Assembly (NCBI GenBank): GCA_013214205.1
Contig: JABSPQ010000397.1
Location: 1 to 41,464, forward strand
Origin: Flavobacteriales bacterium
GTDB lineage: Bacteria; Bacteroidota; Bacteroidia; DT-38
Length of the DNA: 41,464 nt
Direction of reading: 5' to 3'
Shown: positions 17,560 through 27,275 of the stretch, piece by piece
How positions within the stretch are numbered: position 1 is the stretch's first letter
Layout of the letters: each line of letters opens with the position of its first letter
Translations under genes and position numbers: made by a program
Notes under the pieces: model-generated
What the model saw: the letters and a program-made list of their open reading frames with translations, nothing else
Database searches by the model: none
What the model was told of the DNA's origin: nothing

Positions 17560-18797
17560 CTCTTCTCCAAAGTAAACATCGTTATTTCAGGAGAAATTCC
17601 TAAGCGGCCAGGATAGCCGATAAAGCCAACTCCTCGGTTTACATACAATTGTTGGTTGTCGGCATCAGAATACATACCGGCCCATTGCTTGTAAAAATAT
17701 TTAGAAGGACTCCATCTAAACCACGGAATTTCAACGCCAAATTGCATGCCGTGGGTATGACCAGAAAAAGTAATATCTATTTCCTTTTGTTTGCCCTGCA
17801 TGTGGTAATCCCAAAAAGAAGGATCGTGGCTTAAAAGGAGTTTTACCGAATCGTTTTTAATTCCTTTCATCGAAACATCTAAATCTCCAAGTTTTTGAAA
17901 ACGTTTGGCTTTGCCCCAGTTTTCCATTCCTATCAAAGCAATTTCGTCGGCACCTTTTTTAAGCATTATTGAATCGTTAAGAAGTAAATTCCAACCCATA
18001 TCGGCGTGATGTTGCTTAACTTTTGCCAGGTTGTTTGCTTTGTCTGTATCGTTGTCCCATTTAAAATAATCGCCATAATCGTGATTGCCTAAAATGGAAA
18101 ACACACCCATCGATGCTTTTATCTTGCTCAAGGTTTTAATGTACGGATCGGCTTCGCTGGCTTTTTCGTTCACCAAATCTCCAGTAAAAAATACCACATC
18201 TGCATTTTGTTCATTCACAAGGTCTACAATTTCCTGAACGGGGTTGTTAGAAATAAAACTGCCAGCATGAATGTCGGAGAATTGAACAATCTTTAGTCCT
18301 TCGAAACCAGTTGGCAGGTTTTTTAATTTGAGCGTTACCTTTTTTATATCATAGTTAAACGCACCTCTAACCATACCATAAATAAGGCCTGCGAAGGGGA
18401 TAGCCATAGCTGCAATTGCTGCTTTGCTTAAGAATTCTTTTCTTGAGATTGTTCCATCCTTGTTTTTGTTAGACGCAGGTTTAAGCTTCCTAATGATGGT
18501 TTTGGTTGCTAAAATTAAATCGTCGGCAATTACAAATACCAGCCCGAAAAGCTTGCACAATGCAAAGGTCATAACCACACCAGGAACGTAAACTCTAAGT
18601 GCCAAGGGCCAATGGTGGTAGCTAATACAATAAAGATTAATGAGCACGGCCAAAGTGCCAATAACGGTAATACCGAAAAAACAAAACGTAATTGCGCTTA
18701 TGTATTTAGTAGGCAACCGATAGGTTGTTAACTTAATGGCTTGGAAAAAGTACCAGTCTATAAACGCGAAGAGAACTAGAAACGCGAGTTGCTTCAA
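17556..18797 (-). CDS. Membrane-bound metallophosphoesterase (YaeI-like)
   Basis: A calcineurin-like phosphoesterase with a membrane N terminus. Residues 1-150 hold about four hydrophobic segments. The catalytic domain follows from about residue 155 with the full metal set: QFSDIHAGS, FFTGDLVNE, ILGNHDYGDY, LLSHDPSFWD and FSGHTHGMQFG. Relatives include YaeI-type and UDP-2,3-diacylglucosamine-hydrolase-like enzymes, and the substrate is open. The start is TTG at 18797, four bases after the dnaN stop; the first in-frame ATG is inside the third hydrophobic segment, so TTG is preferred. Co-transcription with dnaN is likely. Confidence 0.88.
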   Translation of the reverse strand: MKQLAFLVLFAFIDWYFFQAIKLTTYRLPTKYISAITFCFFGITVIGTLAVLINLYCISYHHWPLALRVYVPGVVMTFALCKLFGLVFVIADDLILATKTIIRKLKPASNKNKDGTISRKEFLSKAAIAAMAIPFAGLIYGMVRGAFNYDIKKVTLKLKNLPTGFEGLKIVQFSDIHAGSFISNNPVQEIVDLVNEQNADVVFFTGDLVNEKASEADPYIKTLSKIKASMGVFSILGNHDYGDYFKWDNDTDKANNLAKVKQHHADMGWNLLLNDSIMLKKGADEIALIGMENWGKAKRFQKLGDLDVSMKGIKNDSVKLLLSHDPSFWDYHMQGKQKEIDITFSGHTHGMQFGVEIPWFRWSPSKYFYKQWAGMYSDADNQQLYVNRGVGFIGYPGRLGISPEITMFTLEKS

Positions 18798-18801
18798 GCT
18801 A

Positions 18802-19929
18802 TCAAGTATTGAGCATCACAGGCATGATCAACATCAATACCTCTTTCCCTTTGTTGTCTTTATCCTCGTTATGCGGTAAAATAATACCAGCTTTGTTAGG
18901 TGTAGAAAGCTCGATCACGATTGCTTCAGAATCCATGTTGCTCAACATTTCAATTAAAAAACGAGCGTTGAAACCAATTTTAAGATCTTCACCTTTGTAT
19001 TCGCATGTTAAACGTTCGTTGGCTTCGTTAGAATAATCTAAATCTTCCGCCGAAATACTTAGCTCACTTCCTTTAATATTAAGCTTAACTTGGTGGGTAG
19101 TTTTGTTTGAGAAAATAGAAACTCTTTTTATTGATCCCAATAAAGTAGCTCTGTCGATAACCAATTTGTTTGGGTTTTTATCTGGAATAACCGCCGAATA
19201 ATTTGGGTAGTTACCATCAATCAACCTGCAAATTAAATTAACGTGACCGAATGAAAATAATGCGTTCGATTTGTTGTATTCAATTTTTACATCTCCTTCG
19301 ATGTTTCCTAAAATTGACTTTAATAAGTTCAACGGTTTTTTTGGCAAGATAAACGAGGTAAGCTCATCTGCACTAGAATCTGTTCTTCTGTATTTAACCA
19401 ATTTGTGAGCATCTGTAGCCACAAATGTTACATCATCTGGAGAGATTTCGCAAAGCACGCCCGACATAACTGGTCTCAATTCATCATTTCCTGTAGCAAA
19501 TAAAGTACTGGTCAGAGCATCTACTAACACTTCTGGCTTAAGTACTATAGAAGCAGGAGATTCAATAGTTGGTAATTTAGGGAATTCATCTGCATTGTGG
19601 CCAGCTAATTTGTATTTACCAAAGTCCGAAGAAATTTCGATGCTGTTGGTTTTTAAATTAACATCGAAAGTAAGTGGCTGCTCAGGGAATGTTTTTAACG
19701 TGTCGAGAAGCAATCTTGCTGGAATCGCAATGTTGCCATCTTCTTTAGCTTCGATGGTAATTTTAGCAGAAATGGTAGTTTCTAAATCGGAAGCTGAGAT
19801 AATAAGGTAGTTTTTTCCTATTTCGAACAAAAAGTTATCTAATATAGGAAGGGTGTTGTTAGAGCTAAGAACACCATTAATTGCCTGTAACTGTTTAAGT
19901 AAAGACGTGCTTGATACAATGAATTTCAT
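18802..19929 (-). CDS. dnaN: DNA polymerase III beta clamp
   Basis: The sliding clamp encircles DNA and tethers polymerase and repair proteins. The 375-residue protein has the normal length for three clamp domains and starts MKFIVSSTSLLKQLQAINGV. The second domain carries RPVMSGVLCEI and FVATDAHKLVKYR, the third EIVIEL-like strands and the C-terminal hydrophobic cleft, ending VLMLIMPVMLN, close to the usual LIMPMRL ending. In this phylum it often lies beside gldFG, as here, rather than beside dnaA. It has its own promoter element and can be expressed apart from the upstream gliding genes. Confidence 0.97.
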   Translation of the reverse strand: MKFIVSSTSLLKQLQAINGVLSSNNTLPILDNFLFEIGKNYLIISASDLETTISAKITIEAKEDGNIAIPARLLLDTLKTFPEQPLTFDVNLKTNSIEISSDFGKYKLAGHNADEFPKLPTIESPASIVLKPEVLVDALTSTLFATGNDELRPVMSGVLCEISPDDVTFVATDAHKLVKYRRTDSSADELTSFILPKKPLNLLKSILGNIEGDVKIEYNKSNALFSFGHVNLICRLIDGNYPNYSAVIPDKNPNKLVIDRATLLGSIKRVSIFSNKTTHQVKLNIKGSELSISAEDLDYSNEANERLTCEYKGEDLKIGFNARFLIEMLSNMDSEAIVIELSTPNKAGIILPHNEDKDNKGKEVLMLIMPVMLNT

Positions 19930-19957
19930 CTATAAAAATAAGGATGGTTAGAAGGAA

Positions 19958-19965
19958 CAAATTTA
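19958..19965 (-). promoter_or_regulatory. TAAATTTG -7 element for dnaN
   Basis: On the minus strand the sequence is TAAATTTG, a perfect TAnnTTTG match, 28 bases before the dnaN ATG and after the DUF4340 stop. No TTG occurs at the exact -33 spacing. Confidence 0.5.
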
Positions 19966-19989
19966 GTATTTCAACCGATAAGTTTCAGA

Positions 19990-21015
19990 TTATTTATCAA
20001 CAATAGGGTCGCTTAAAAATTTAGCGGCGGTCACTGTTAGGTTATCGAATGTAAAATATTGAATTAGTACAAAATCAGTTCGTCCGTTTTTAGTTAAACG
20101 AGCGTGCATTCTGTCGTCGTCCACGTAAGTTGCTTTCGGATCTTCTTCTCTGTAATCTCTTTGTACAATAGGGAATGCATCAAGTATGGTAATGTCTCCA
20201 TCTAAATCCTCGGCTGTAATAGTAAATATAGGAGCGTCTTGCATTACAGAGTCTGCAATGTCTATAAAGTTGATAAAGCTTTCCATGTATGTATGGCTAT
20301 ACAAGTTGAGGTAGTTGGAAACTGTAGCAGAATTGATGTTGGTTAACGTTTCATTTTTATCGTTGATAACATTGTATCTGTCTTTGTCTACATTGATTGT
20401 AAAGCTGCCATCTTTCTTGCCAGGAAAATCAACCTTAACCTGTTTTATGGTGCCAAGCTGAGCGTTAAAAATGCCAACATCTCGCCATTTGTTCATGTTG
20501 GTAAAAAAGTGCGATCTAACATTGCCAATGAATCCAGGCAGATTAACCACGTATGGAAACTTTGCGTTTTTACCCGTTTCGGGATCGCTAAGCAGCATAA
20601 AAGTTCCCTTGCTTTCTTTAGTTGCTGTGCCAACATATATAACCTTAACTAAGTTGTCGCCTTGATAAACTTCAACTTTTACACTGTTTGATGAAATGAA
20701 TTTGAAAATGCTTTCTCTCTCGGCTTTTGAGGTAGGGCGCTTAATATCGATGTCTTTTAGGGTTGATAATATAATTTTAATAGCATCTTTTCTTACAACG
20801 AATTCACTGTTTGCTATCCAAGTTCCATCGGCTTGTTTTTCGACAGTAACCCTATTTGAGTTTTGATCTGCTAAAAAAATTTTGGTAACAGCTGCAGTGT
20901 CTTCAACTGAAAAGTTGGAAAGATCTTCGCTTGAAACTGATCTGTTTGATAAAAAGTAATAGGCTCCAAAAATTACAAGTGCTGCAACGAGGCCTAATGA
21001 TAAGTTTTTATTCAT
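19990..21015 (-). CDS. DUF4340 domain protein of the gld cluster
   Basis: The 341-residue protein has one N-terminal membrane helix (about residues 5-23) and a large beta-rich domain of the DUF4340 type: repeated VTVEKQADGTWIANSEF-like strands, then VEVYQGDNLVKVIYVGTAT (about residues 112-130) and a domain with GKNAKFPYVVNLPGFIG. It should face the periplasm. The function is not established, but such proteins accompany GldG-like ABC subunits, and here its start overlaps the gldG stop by 4 bases, so translation is coupled. It is a candidate periplasmic partner of the GldFG transporter. Confidence 0.85.
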   Translation of the reverse strand: MNKNLSLGLVAALVIFGAYYFLSNRSVSSEDLSNFSVEDTAAVTKIFLADQNSNRVTVEKQADGTWIANSEFVVRKDAIKIILSTLKDIDIKRPTSKAERESIFKFISSNSVKVEVYQGDNLVKVIYVGTATKESKGTFMLLSDPETGKNAKFPYVVNLPGFIGNVRSHFFTNMNKWRDVGIFNAQLGTIKQVKVDFPGKKDGSFTINVDKDRYNVINDKNETLTNINSATVSNYLNLYSHTYMESFINFIDIADSVMQDAPIFTITAEDLDGDITILDAFPIVQRDYREEDPKATYVDDDRMHARLTKNGRTDFVLIQYFTFDNLTVTAAKFLSDPIVDK

Positions 21016-22706
21016 GAACTATATTTTCTTTTTCTAAAGTATACCTGAAGAAAACCAAAGGCAATAACAAGTATAAGGGGCAAAACCGTATTGATTAGTT
21101 GCCATTTAGTTTTGCTCTTTTTAATCAGGTTGGTATCTAGTAATCTCATTTTTAACTCTCTTGCTCTAATCGACAGCATATCTATATCATCGGTTAGGTA
21201 ATTCATCGCATTTAAGAAAAAGTCGACATTGCCGTATTCTTGTCCTGTATACATATCTACCCCAAGATGGTATACCTGCCCTGAGGAGTGTACTTCATTT
21301 TTAATAATATCTCCATCCGCGATTACAATCATTTTAGTAGGCTTGCTTTGTTCTCTAAAATCAATGTTTTCGTCTTGTAAAATTTGTTTGGTTAGTCGGT
21401 TTTTAAAAACACTTGTAAATTTGCCTTCCAATAAGACAGCAATATTTTGATATGGATCGTTGAAAGCAGCAGGGTTCGGTTTCATATATGCAAGACCAAT
21501 GTTAATTGGTAATGGCGCTCTTAAGGCTCTAGAGTATTTAGATGATCGGAGTAAGAATGTTTTTTTAATTCCAGGTGCTTCCACCGTATCTATTGTGCCA
21601 GTATACATGCACTTAATAGCGTTGAGGTTTTTTGCAATTGGATGATAGGTAGTGTTGGTGATGAGCGGGTAATAAATCCAGTCGAAAAGCTTGGGCTTAC
21701 CATCAAGAGGATTTATTAAACCTAATTTGGCACATTGTAAATCTTCGATAATCTCGGAATTAACTCTTGCTCCATATTTAAATAATTGATCGGCTATGTT
21801 TAAATCCATACCGATAGCCATGGTTTTTTGGCTCACTTTTAGCGTATCTAAATTAACATCAACAGATTCTACCAACCACATTACTTTACCACCTCTCATA
21901 ATAAATTGATCGATGATGAATTTGTCTTTGTCAGTAAATTCTAATTGAGGTTTAGCAATAATAATGGTGTTGATCCCTTTTAGCTTAGTGAGTTGACCAT
22001 CGAGTGTAACTCTTTCAATTTGATAATATTCTCCTAAACTTTCGGATATACTGGCTGTTTGAATCCTTGGTAATTCTCCATGGCCTTCAATAAATGCAAT
22101 TCGAGGTTTTGCGTTTACTGCAAGTCTTCTGATAGAATTTGCTAGACCATATTCTAGCATTTGAATGGAGTTGTTTAATTGTTGTTCAGCACTTACTCCC
22201 ATTTGCTTTTTTAGGAGCATCAATGGAACCTGAAGGTCTCTGTAACTGATAATGGCTCCTGGGAATATTAATTGCTGAGAAAATTTTGAATCGTCTTTAA
22301 CCTCAACAGGTGTTGGCTTAATGCCCGAAGCTGCCAAGTTTTCATAAACCTTTTGTCTTTTATTTTTATTGGTATGGGCCGATGGATCGATGAATTCGTA
22401 CTGAATGTTACTGCCACCATATACCTTAAACTCGTCCAGCATTTCTTTGGTCGAATTTCTTAAGCGTTTAAAAGGCGCAGGGAAATCACCTTGTAAATAA
22501 ACCTTAAAATAAATAATGTCGTCGAGGTTTGTAAGCAGTTCTTTAGTGACATCGGAGATCGTAAATCTTTTTTCTGAAGTAAGATCGAGTCTTGAAAAAG
22601 AGAACGAGCTTATTATATTAATCCCAATTATGATGATTAATCCGAGTAAAAGCTGAATGATGTCTTGTCTTCTTTTCAAATCAGATTTACCATTTTCGGC
22701 TTCCAA
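21012..22706 (-). CDS. gldG: Gliding motility-associated ABC transporter substrate-binding subunit GldG
   Basis: GldG is the Gld-transporter component with an N-terminal membrane helix, a large extracytoplasmic region and a C-terminal helix. The 564-residue protein shows this: a helix at about 17-37 (IIQLLLGLIIIIGINIISSF), RLDLTSEKRFTISDVTKELL immediately after, as in other GldG proteins, IAFIEGHGELPRIQ near residue 208, a GxxxMWLVESVDV segment, and a final helix (LPLILVIAFGFLQVYF) followed by RKRKY. It overlaps gldF by 20 bases. The ATPase gldA is not in the window. In Flavobacterium these genes support gliding and, indirectly, surface adhesin secretion. Confidence 0.93.
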   Translation of the reverse strand: MEAENGKSDLKRRQDIIQLLLGLIIIIGINIISSFSFSRLDLTSEKRFTISDVTKELLTNLDDIIYFKVYLQGDFPAPFKRLRNSTKEMLDEFKVYGGSNIQYEFIDPSAHTNKNKRQKVYENLAASGIKPTPVEVKDDSKFSQQLIFPGAIISYRDLQVPLMLLKKQMGVSAEQQLNNSIQMLEYGLANSIRRLAVNAKPRIAFIEGHGELPRIQTASISESLGEYYQIERVTLDGQLTKLKGINTIIIAKPQLEFTDKDKFIIDQFIMRGGKVMWLVESVDVNLDTLKVSQKTMAIGMDLNIADQLFKYGARVNSEIIEDLQCAKLGLINPLDGKPKLFDWIYYPLITNTTYHPIAKNLNAIKCMYTGTIDTVEAPGIKKTFLLRSSKYSRALRAPLPINIGLAYMKPNPAAFNDPYQNIAVLLEGKFTSVFKNRLTKQILQDENIDFREQSKPTKMIVIADGDIIKNEVHSSGQVYHLGVDMYTGQEYGNVDFFLNAMNYLTDDIDMLSIRARELKMRLLDTNLIKKSKTKWQLINTVLPLILVIAFGFLQVYFRKRKYSS

Positions 22707-23418
22707 GCACCGTTTTCGTTAGTAATAAAAATATTGCGATTACGCTAAAAAAGTAAATCGCATCTCTACTATCAATAACCCCTCGACTCATAGAAGTGTA
22801 ATGCTCTTGAATGCCTAGTAATAAAATAATGTCGTCTACTTTACCAAAGAAATCCATGCTGGCTAAAAAGTCGAACCCTGTGTAAATAAAGAAACACAAG
22901 AACATGCCGATGATAAAAGAAATAATTTGATTCTCGGTTATTGCCGACGAAAATAGCCCTACAGCGGCAAATCCACTAGCTAAAAATAAAAGGCCTAAAT
23001 ACGAACCCCATGTTCCGCCAAAATCAATATTGCCTCTTTCTGTACCCAATTCTACAACAGAATAAAAATAAATTAATGTTGGCAGCAGCGAAAAAACGAT
23101 CAAAAGGAGTGAGGCCAGGTATTTAGCCAGAATGATTTCCATGTCGGTTAAAGGCTGAGTCATAAGTAATTCATAAGTACCTGTTTTCTTTTCGTCGGAA
23201 AACATACGCATGGTAACAGCTGGAATGAGGAACATGAAAACCCATGGCGCCATTACAAATAAACCTTCGATATTGGCGTAGCCCATATCCAATACGTTGA
23301 ACTCTGAGGGGAAAACCCATAAAAATAATCCGAGGGTAAGCAGAAATACAGAAATTACGATGTAGCCAATCAGTGACGAAAGGAAGGAGGTAATTTCTTT
23401 TTTTAGAAGAGTAATCAT
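22687..23418 (-). CDS. gldF: Gliding motility-associated ABC transporter permease GldF
   Basis: GldF is the inner-membrane permease of the gliding-associated ABC transporter. The 243-residue protein has six hydrophobic segments. It opens LLKKEITSFLSSLIGYIVIS, followed by LTLGLFLWVF and WVFMFLIPAVTMRMFSDEKK with GTYELLMTQPLTD, the ABC-2 permease signature (about residues 58-92), and SSAITENQIISFIIGMFLCF near residue 165. These match GldF closely. It is the first gene of the gldF-gldG-DUF4340 unit. A possible but imperfect -7 element (TATCTTTT) lies about 100 bases upstream, so I do not list it as a promoter. Confidence 0.94.
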   Translation of the reverse strand: MITLLKKEITSFLSSLIGYIVISVFLLTLGLFLWVFPSEFNVLDMGYANIEGLFVMAPWVFMFLIPAVTMRMFSDEKKTGTYELLMTQPLTDMEIILAKYLASLLLIVFSLLPTLIYFYSVVELGTERGNIDFGGTWGSYLGLLFLASGFAAVGLFSSAITENQIISFIIGMFLCFFIYTGFDFLASMDFFGKVDDIILLLGIQEHYTSMSRGVIDSRDAIYFFSVIAIFLLLTKTVLGSRKW

Positions 23419-23536
23419 TTTCTACAGCTCAAGAATCTGTTGAATTGCTTTGTTAATTCAGATTGTAATGATAGAATATTTATGAATTCACTTTTAGCAA
23501 GATCTTAAAAGATATTAAGAAATGGTTGCTTAAAAC

Positions 23537-24340
23537 TTAGGCAGGTTGAAACTCAATTCGAATGGTGTCGCCTTGGTTAAGGCCGAGCAACGAACATGCA
23601 CCACCGCCTGCACCGTGAACACCTTTATTTATAGCTATTTCGAGGTAGCCTGTAGAGCCAAAGAGGGCACACATTTCTCCTTCCACAACATCGCTATAGG
23701 AATTGCCTATGGTTGTTATGTTATATTCTGTACGTCGGAAAAACATGGTAAAACGTCTGCCTCCACCAATTTTATCGAATAAATCGCGCGTAATATTGCA
23801 GATTACATTCTCGTAATCGTCGATGTAAATAACATTTCCTCTAATCATATCAGGATCGGTGATGGCCCTGAGCATAATCATTTCTGCAATCGATTCTTTT
23901 TTCTTTCCTATCATTTCCAAAGTTCCTCCTCGGGCAATATGGCATGCGGCGGTAACAAATATATCTTTGGTTGGAAACGTAAAGTAATTTACTTCCTGAC
24001 TTAAATCGAGTTCAACAATTTCGTCGGGAACTTTATCGAATATTAACGAGAAAAGACCATTATCGGCACCAATAAAATAATGCCCGTTTACTTTTAAAGC
24101 TAAATGACACCTGTCTGATCGTAAATCCGTGTCGATACCCACAATATGAATCGTTCCTAGAGGAAAAGCAGAATAACTGTTTTTAACAATAAAAGATGCC
24201 TGTAAAATGTCGAACTTTGGAATACTGTGCGAAATATCGACAATAGTGGTCGTAGGTTCTTGAGATAAGATGGCTGCCTTAATAAGACTAACGTAATAAT
24301 CTTTTAAGCCGAGGTCTGTTGTAAGGGTGATAATAGCCAT
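23537..24340 (-). CDS. S-adenosyl-L-methionine hydrolase (adenosine-forming), DUF62 family
   Basis: This family uses hydroxide to cleave S-adenosylmethionine to adenosine and methionine; fluorinases and chlorinases are specialised relatives. The 267-residue protein has the family N terminus ITLTTDLGLKDYYVSLIKAA with the conserved aspartate, TTIVDISHSIPKFDILQASF, FIGADNGLFSLIF (about residues 88-100), and the C-terminal barrel with IYIDDYENVICNI. It lacks the fluorinase-specific insert as far as I can judge. Its biological role in non-halogenating bacteria is unclear. It diverges from phoH, a neighbourhood seen in this phylum. Confidence 0.9.
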   Translation of the reverse strand: MAIITLTTDLGLKDYYVSLIKAAILSQEPTTTIVDISHSIPKFDILQASFIVKNSYSAFPLGTIHIVGIDTDLRSDRCHLALKVNGHYFIGADNGLFSLIFDKVPDEIVELDLSQEVNYFTFPTKDIFVTAACHIARGGTLEMIGKKKESIAEMIMLRAITDPDMIRGNVIYIDDYENVICNITRDLFDKIGGGRRFTMFFRRTEYNITTIGNSYSDVVEGEMCALFGSTGYLEIAINKGVHGAGGGACSLLGLNQGDTIRIEFQPA

Positions 24341-24376
24341 TTAATTATACCTTGAAATTCTGTAGAATTTCTTTAA

Positions 24377-24406
24377 TTTGTGGATCAAAACTAATTAATA
24401 TTTTAC
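24377..24406 (+). promoter_or_regulatory. Possible promoter of phoH-purC
   Basis: TTTG at 24377-24380, an 18-base spacer, then TATTTTAC at 24399-24406. The first half of TAnnTTTG fits; the last two bases do not. The position, about 35 bases before the phoH start, is suitable. Confidence 0.35.
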
Positions 24407-24440
24407 AACCTTTTAATAGGTACTAAAAGAGTTACAAAAT

Positions 24441-25397
24441 TTGGCAAAAGGAATTAACACGAAAGAAATAAAGATAGAGTACATCGATCCTCTTGATCTT
24501 TATGGTGCAAACGATAAAAATTTAAAGAAAATTAAGGAGAGTTTTCCTTTATTGAAAATTGTTGCCAGAGGTGATGTTATTAAATTAGCGGGTTCTAAAG
24601 CTGAGATAAAAAGATTCGAAGACAGAATCGAAAAGCTCATTAAACATTTTAATAAATACAACGGCCTCAACGAAAATAATGTTGAGCGATTATTAAATGG
24701 TGAGGAAAAGGTTGTAATGGCATCTTCTCGAGAATCAAGCGATATTTTGGTTCATGGAGTTGGAGGTAAAAAAATTAGGGCACGTACGGTTAACCAACGT
24801 AAAATGGTTGACAGTACCAAAGAGAATGATATTGTTTTTGCAATTGGTCCGGCCGGAACGGGCAAAACATATACTGCTGTTGCTATTGCAGTGCAGGCTC
24901 TGAAAAATAAAGAAGTCGAAAAAATAATTCTAGCAAGGCCTGCAGTTGAAGCAGGGGAGCATTTAGGCTTTTTGCCTGGAGATCTGAAAGAAAAGTTTGA
25001 TCCTTTTGTTCAGCCTATCTACGATGCGTTGGGGGATATGATTAAACACGACCAACTTGATATTTTAATGGAGAAAGAAGTGATTCAAATTGCTCCATTG
25101 GCATATATGAGAGGACGAACACTCGATCATGCCTTTGTAATTTTAGATGAGGCACAAAATACGACTAAGGCACAGTTAAAAATGTTTCTTACAAGACTGG
25201 GTACTTCGGCTAAGTTTATTATTACGGGCGATATGACTCAGGTTGATTTACCTCGAAAAAATGATTCGGGTTTAATGCATGCCAAAGAAATATTAACAGG
25301 CATTAAGGGAATAGATTTTATCATATTAGATAGTAAAGATGTGGTAAGGCATAAATTGGTTAAAAAAATAATAGGCGCATACGATAAGGAAGACTAA
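24441..25397 (+). CDS. PhoH family ATPase
   Basis: PhoH-like proteins are cytoplasmic P-loop ATPases linked to RNA metabolism, often next to ybeY in other bacteria. The 318-residue protein has an N-terminal nucleic-acid-binding-like region (about residues 35-75), then Walker A GPAGTGKT (136-143), [21 protein letters not shown] with the conserved FLPGD, Walker [10 protein letters not shown], and [20 protein letters not shown]. The start is TTG at 24441; no ATG lies nearby upstream, and the next ATG is far inside the conserved region. It precedes purC by 2 bases, so the two form an operon. Confidence 0.93.
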   Translation: MAKGINTKEIKIEYIDPLDLYGANDKNLKKIKESFPLLKIVARGDVIKLAGSKAEIKRFEDRIEKLIKHFNKYNGLNENNVERLLNGEEKVVMASSRESSDILVHGVGGKKIRARTVNQRKMVDSTKENDIVFAIGPAGTGKTYTAVAIAVQALKNKEVEKIILARPAVEAGEHLGFLPGDLKEKFDPFVQPIYDALGDMIKHDQLDILMEKEVIQIAPLAYMRGRTLDHAFVILDEAQNTTKAQLKMFLTRLGTSAKFIITGDMTQVDLPRKNDSGLMHAKEILTGIKGIDFIILDSKDVVRHKLVKKIIGAYDKED

Positions 25398-25399
25398 AC

Positions 25400-26356
25400 A
25401 TGGAAAATTCACTCACAGCATCATCATTTAATTTTCTGAATCAGAAAAGTGTTTATCACGGTAAGGTAAGAGACGTATACAACATCAACGACGAATTGTT
25501 GGTAATGGTAGTTTCTGATCGGATTTCGGCATTCGATTTTATTTTACCAAAGGGGATTCCCTATAAAGGACAAGTGCTGAATAGCATTGCAAAAATATCG
25601 ATGGATTTAACCAAAGATGTTGTTCCGAACTGGATTATTAATGTACCCGATCCGATTGTTACTATTGGTAGGTTGTGTAAAACATATCCGATTGAAATGG
25701 TGATTAGGGGATACTTGTCTGGTCATTCGTGGAGAGAGTATAGTGCTGGGAAAAGAATTTTATGTGGAATGGCGATGCCAGAAGGCATGAAGGAGAATGA
25801 TAAGTTTCCTGAGCCAGTAATTACACCTGCTACCAAAGCAGAAGAAGGGCACGATGAAGATATTTCGAGAGAAGAGATTATTGCACAAGGAATTATTTCG
25901 AAGGAGGAATATGAGCAATTGGAAACTTATACCCGAAATTTATTTGCAAAAGGAACTGAGATTGCTGCCGAAAAAGGTTTGATTTTGGTTGATACAAAAT
26001 ATGAGTTTGGCAATGCAGATGGTTCAATTTATTTGATCGACGAAATTCATACACCCGATTCTTCAAGGTATTTTTATAAAGAAGGATATCAGGAACGTCA
26101 GGATAGAGACGAAAAACAAAAGCAATTATCTAAGGAATTTGTGAGAGAATGGTTAATCTCAAAAGATTTTCAAGGCTTGGAAGGGCAAACTATGCCACCT
26201 ATGCCCGATGAATTTGTGAAAGAAACTTCTGATCGCTACATCGAACTTTACGAGAAAATAACTGGCAAAGATTTCCAAAGAGGTGATTTGTCGGATATCG
26301 AAAAGAGGGTAGAGGACAACGTTAATACCTTCCTTAAAGATTACTATAGTAAGTAA
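25400..26356 (+). CDS. purC: Phosphoribosylaminoimidazole-succinocarboxamide synthase (SAICAR synthetase)
   Basis: PurC joins CAIR with aspartate using ATP in purine biosynthesis. The 318-residue protein has the N-terminal [20 protein letters not shown] loop, the PYKGQVLN segment (about residue 55), the [15 protein letters not shown] signature (about 97-111), EEGHDEDIS, and LVDTKYEFG with [11 protein letters not shown]. The length corresponds to the longer SAICAR synthetase form found in Bacteroidota and yeast rather than the short E. coli type. It is tightly linked to phoH and is the only purine gene in the window. Confidence 0.97.
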   Translation: MENSLTASSFNFLNQKSVYHGKVRDVYNINDELLVMVVSDRISAFDFILPKGIPYKGQVLNSIAKISMDLTKDVVPNWIINVPDPIVTIGRLCKTYPIEMVIRGYLSGHSWREYSAGKRILCGMAMPEGMKENDKFPEPVITPATKAEEGHDEDISREEIIAQGIISKEEYEQLETYTRNLFAKGTEIAAEKGLILVDTKYEFGNADGSIYLIDEIHTPDSSRYFYKEGYQERQDRDEKQKQLSKEFVREWLISKDFQGLEGQTMPPMPDEFVKETSDRYIELYEKITGKDFQRGDLSDIEKRVEDNVNTFLKDYYSK

Positions 26357-26380
26357 AGGTTATCCTTAAAAGGATTCCAG

Positions 26381-27025
26381 CTACATTTTGGTTGCTGTAG
26401 AAGTGCAATTGATCACATCCGAAGCAGTTGTGATTTCATACGTAAACTTTATAGTGGTGTCATTAATAAACATTCCCGAACCAGCGATAGATGTGTCTTC
26501 CGTTGCATTTGATTGCAATGGAATGGTGATGTCGCTTCCTGCAATATCGATTCTAACTTCTCCTCTAAAATAATTTTGATCGAAATCAATAACGAGCAGC
26601 TCAAACAAGTTTTTATTCGATAAGTTATAATAACTAGTGTCCGACACTGAGGAGCAATCACTCAATGTCATATATAAAGTATTTACAGTATCAACCAAAG
26701 TGCTTGCAGCATACGATACATCCACAACTCTTTCTTTCAGGTTTATGTTGTCGCAATCGTCTTGCACCGAATAATAGATAATGTATTCTTCAATAACATC
26801 GGCATCTACCGTACCTGTTATTTCAATAGAACCTGTAATGTCGCCATCCTCAATGTCTATAGCAGTAGCACCTTGTTCTACGTATGGTTCTCCTTTAATT
26901 ACTGTAATGTAAGCAGGGCCATTTAGATATAAAGATGGGGCATTCGGATCTCGGCAGCAGCTTGATAGTATCAATACTGACACTAAAAGTATGGTTGTAT
27001 ATAGTGTTTTCGTATAGTTAAGCAT
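26381..27025 (-). CDS. DUF5011 (Ig-like) lipoprotein
   Basis: The 214-residue protein has a lipoprotein signal (ILLVSVLILSSC, Cys23 with a second Cys24) and then an Ig-like domain of the DUF5011/HYR type: AYITVIKGEPYVEQGATAID, EDGDITGSIEITG and YYSVQDDCDNINLKERVVDV (about residues 39-104). The rest (about 110-214) is beta-rich, with no motif I recognise. It is probably anchored to a membrane facing the periplasm or outside. It converges with purC, with only 24 bases between the stops. Confidence 0.8.
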   Translation of the reverse strand: MLNYTKTLYTTILLVSVLILSSCCRDPNAPSLYLNGPAYITVIKGEPYVEQGATAIDIEDGDITGSIEITGTVDADVIEEYIIYYSVQDDCDNINLKERVVDVSYAASTLVDTVNTLYMTLSDCSSVSDTSYYNLSNKNLFELLVIDFDQNYFRGEVRIDIAGSDITIPLQSNATEDTSIAGSGMFINDTTIKFTYEITTASDVINCTSTATKM

Positions 27026-27275
27026 TGCTAATGTTTGATGGTAAATAATTCAATTTGATACAGTGCTTAGGATGCTAAAATATAGAAAATATGACTGTAA
27101 GTCTAATATGAGAATTGTTGTGTTTGATAATTATGATACGAATAGAGCTCCTAAAAGTTTAATAAGTATGTTAGGGTTGAGTCGGGAATGCCTTGCTACT
27201 ATGGTGAAATTGATTTATTAAAACGAATCATAGCGTTTTTTCATGTTGCTTTATTCGGAAGTAAATGGATTTGAA

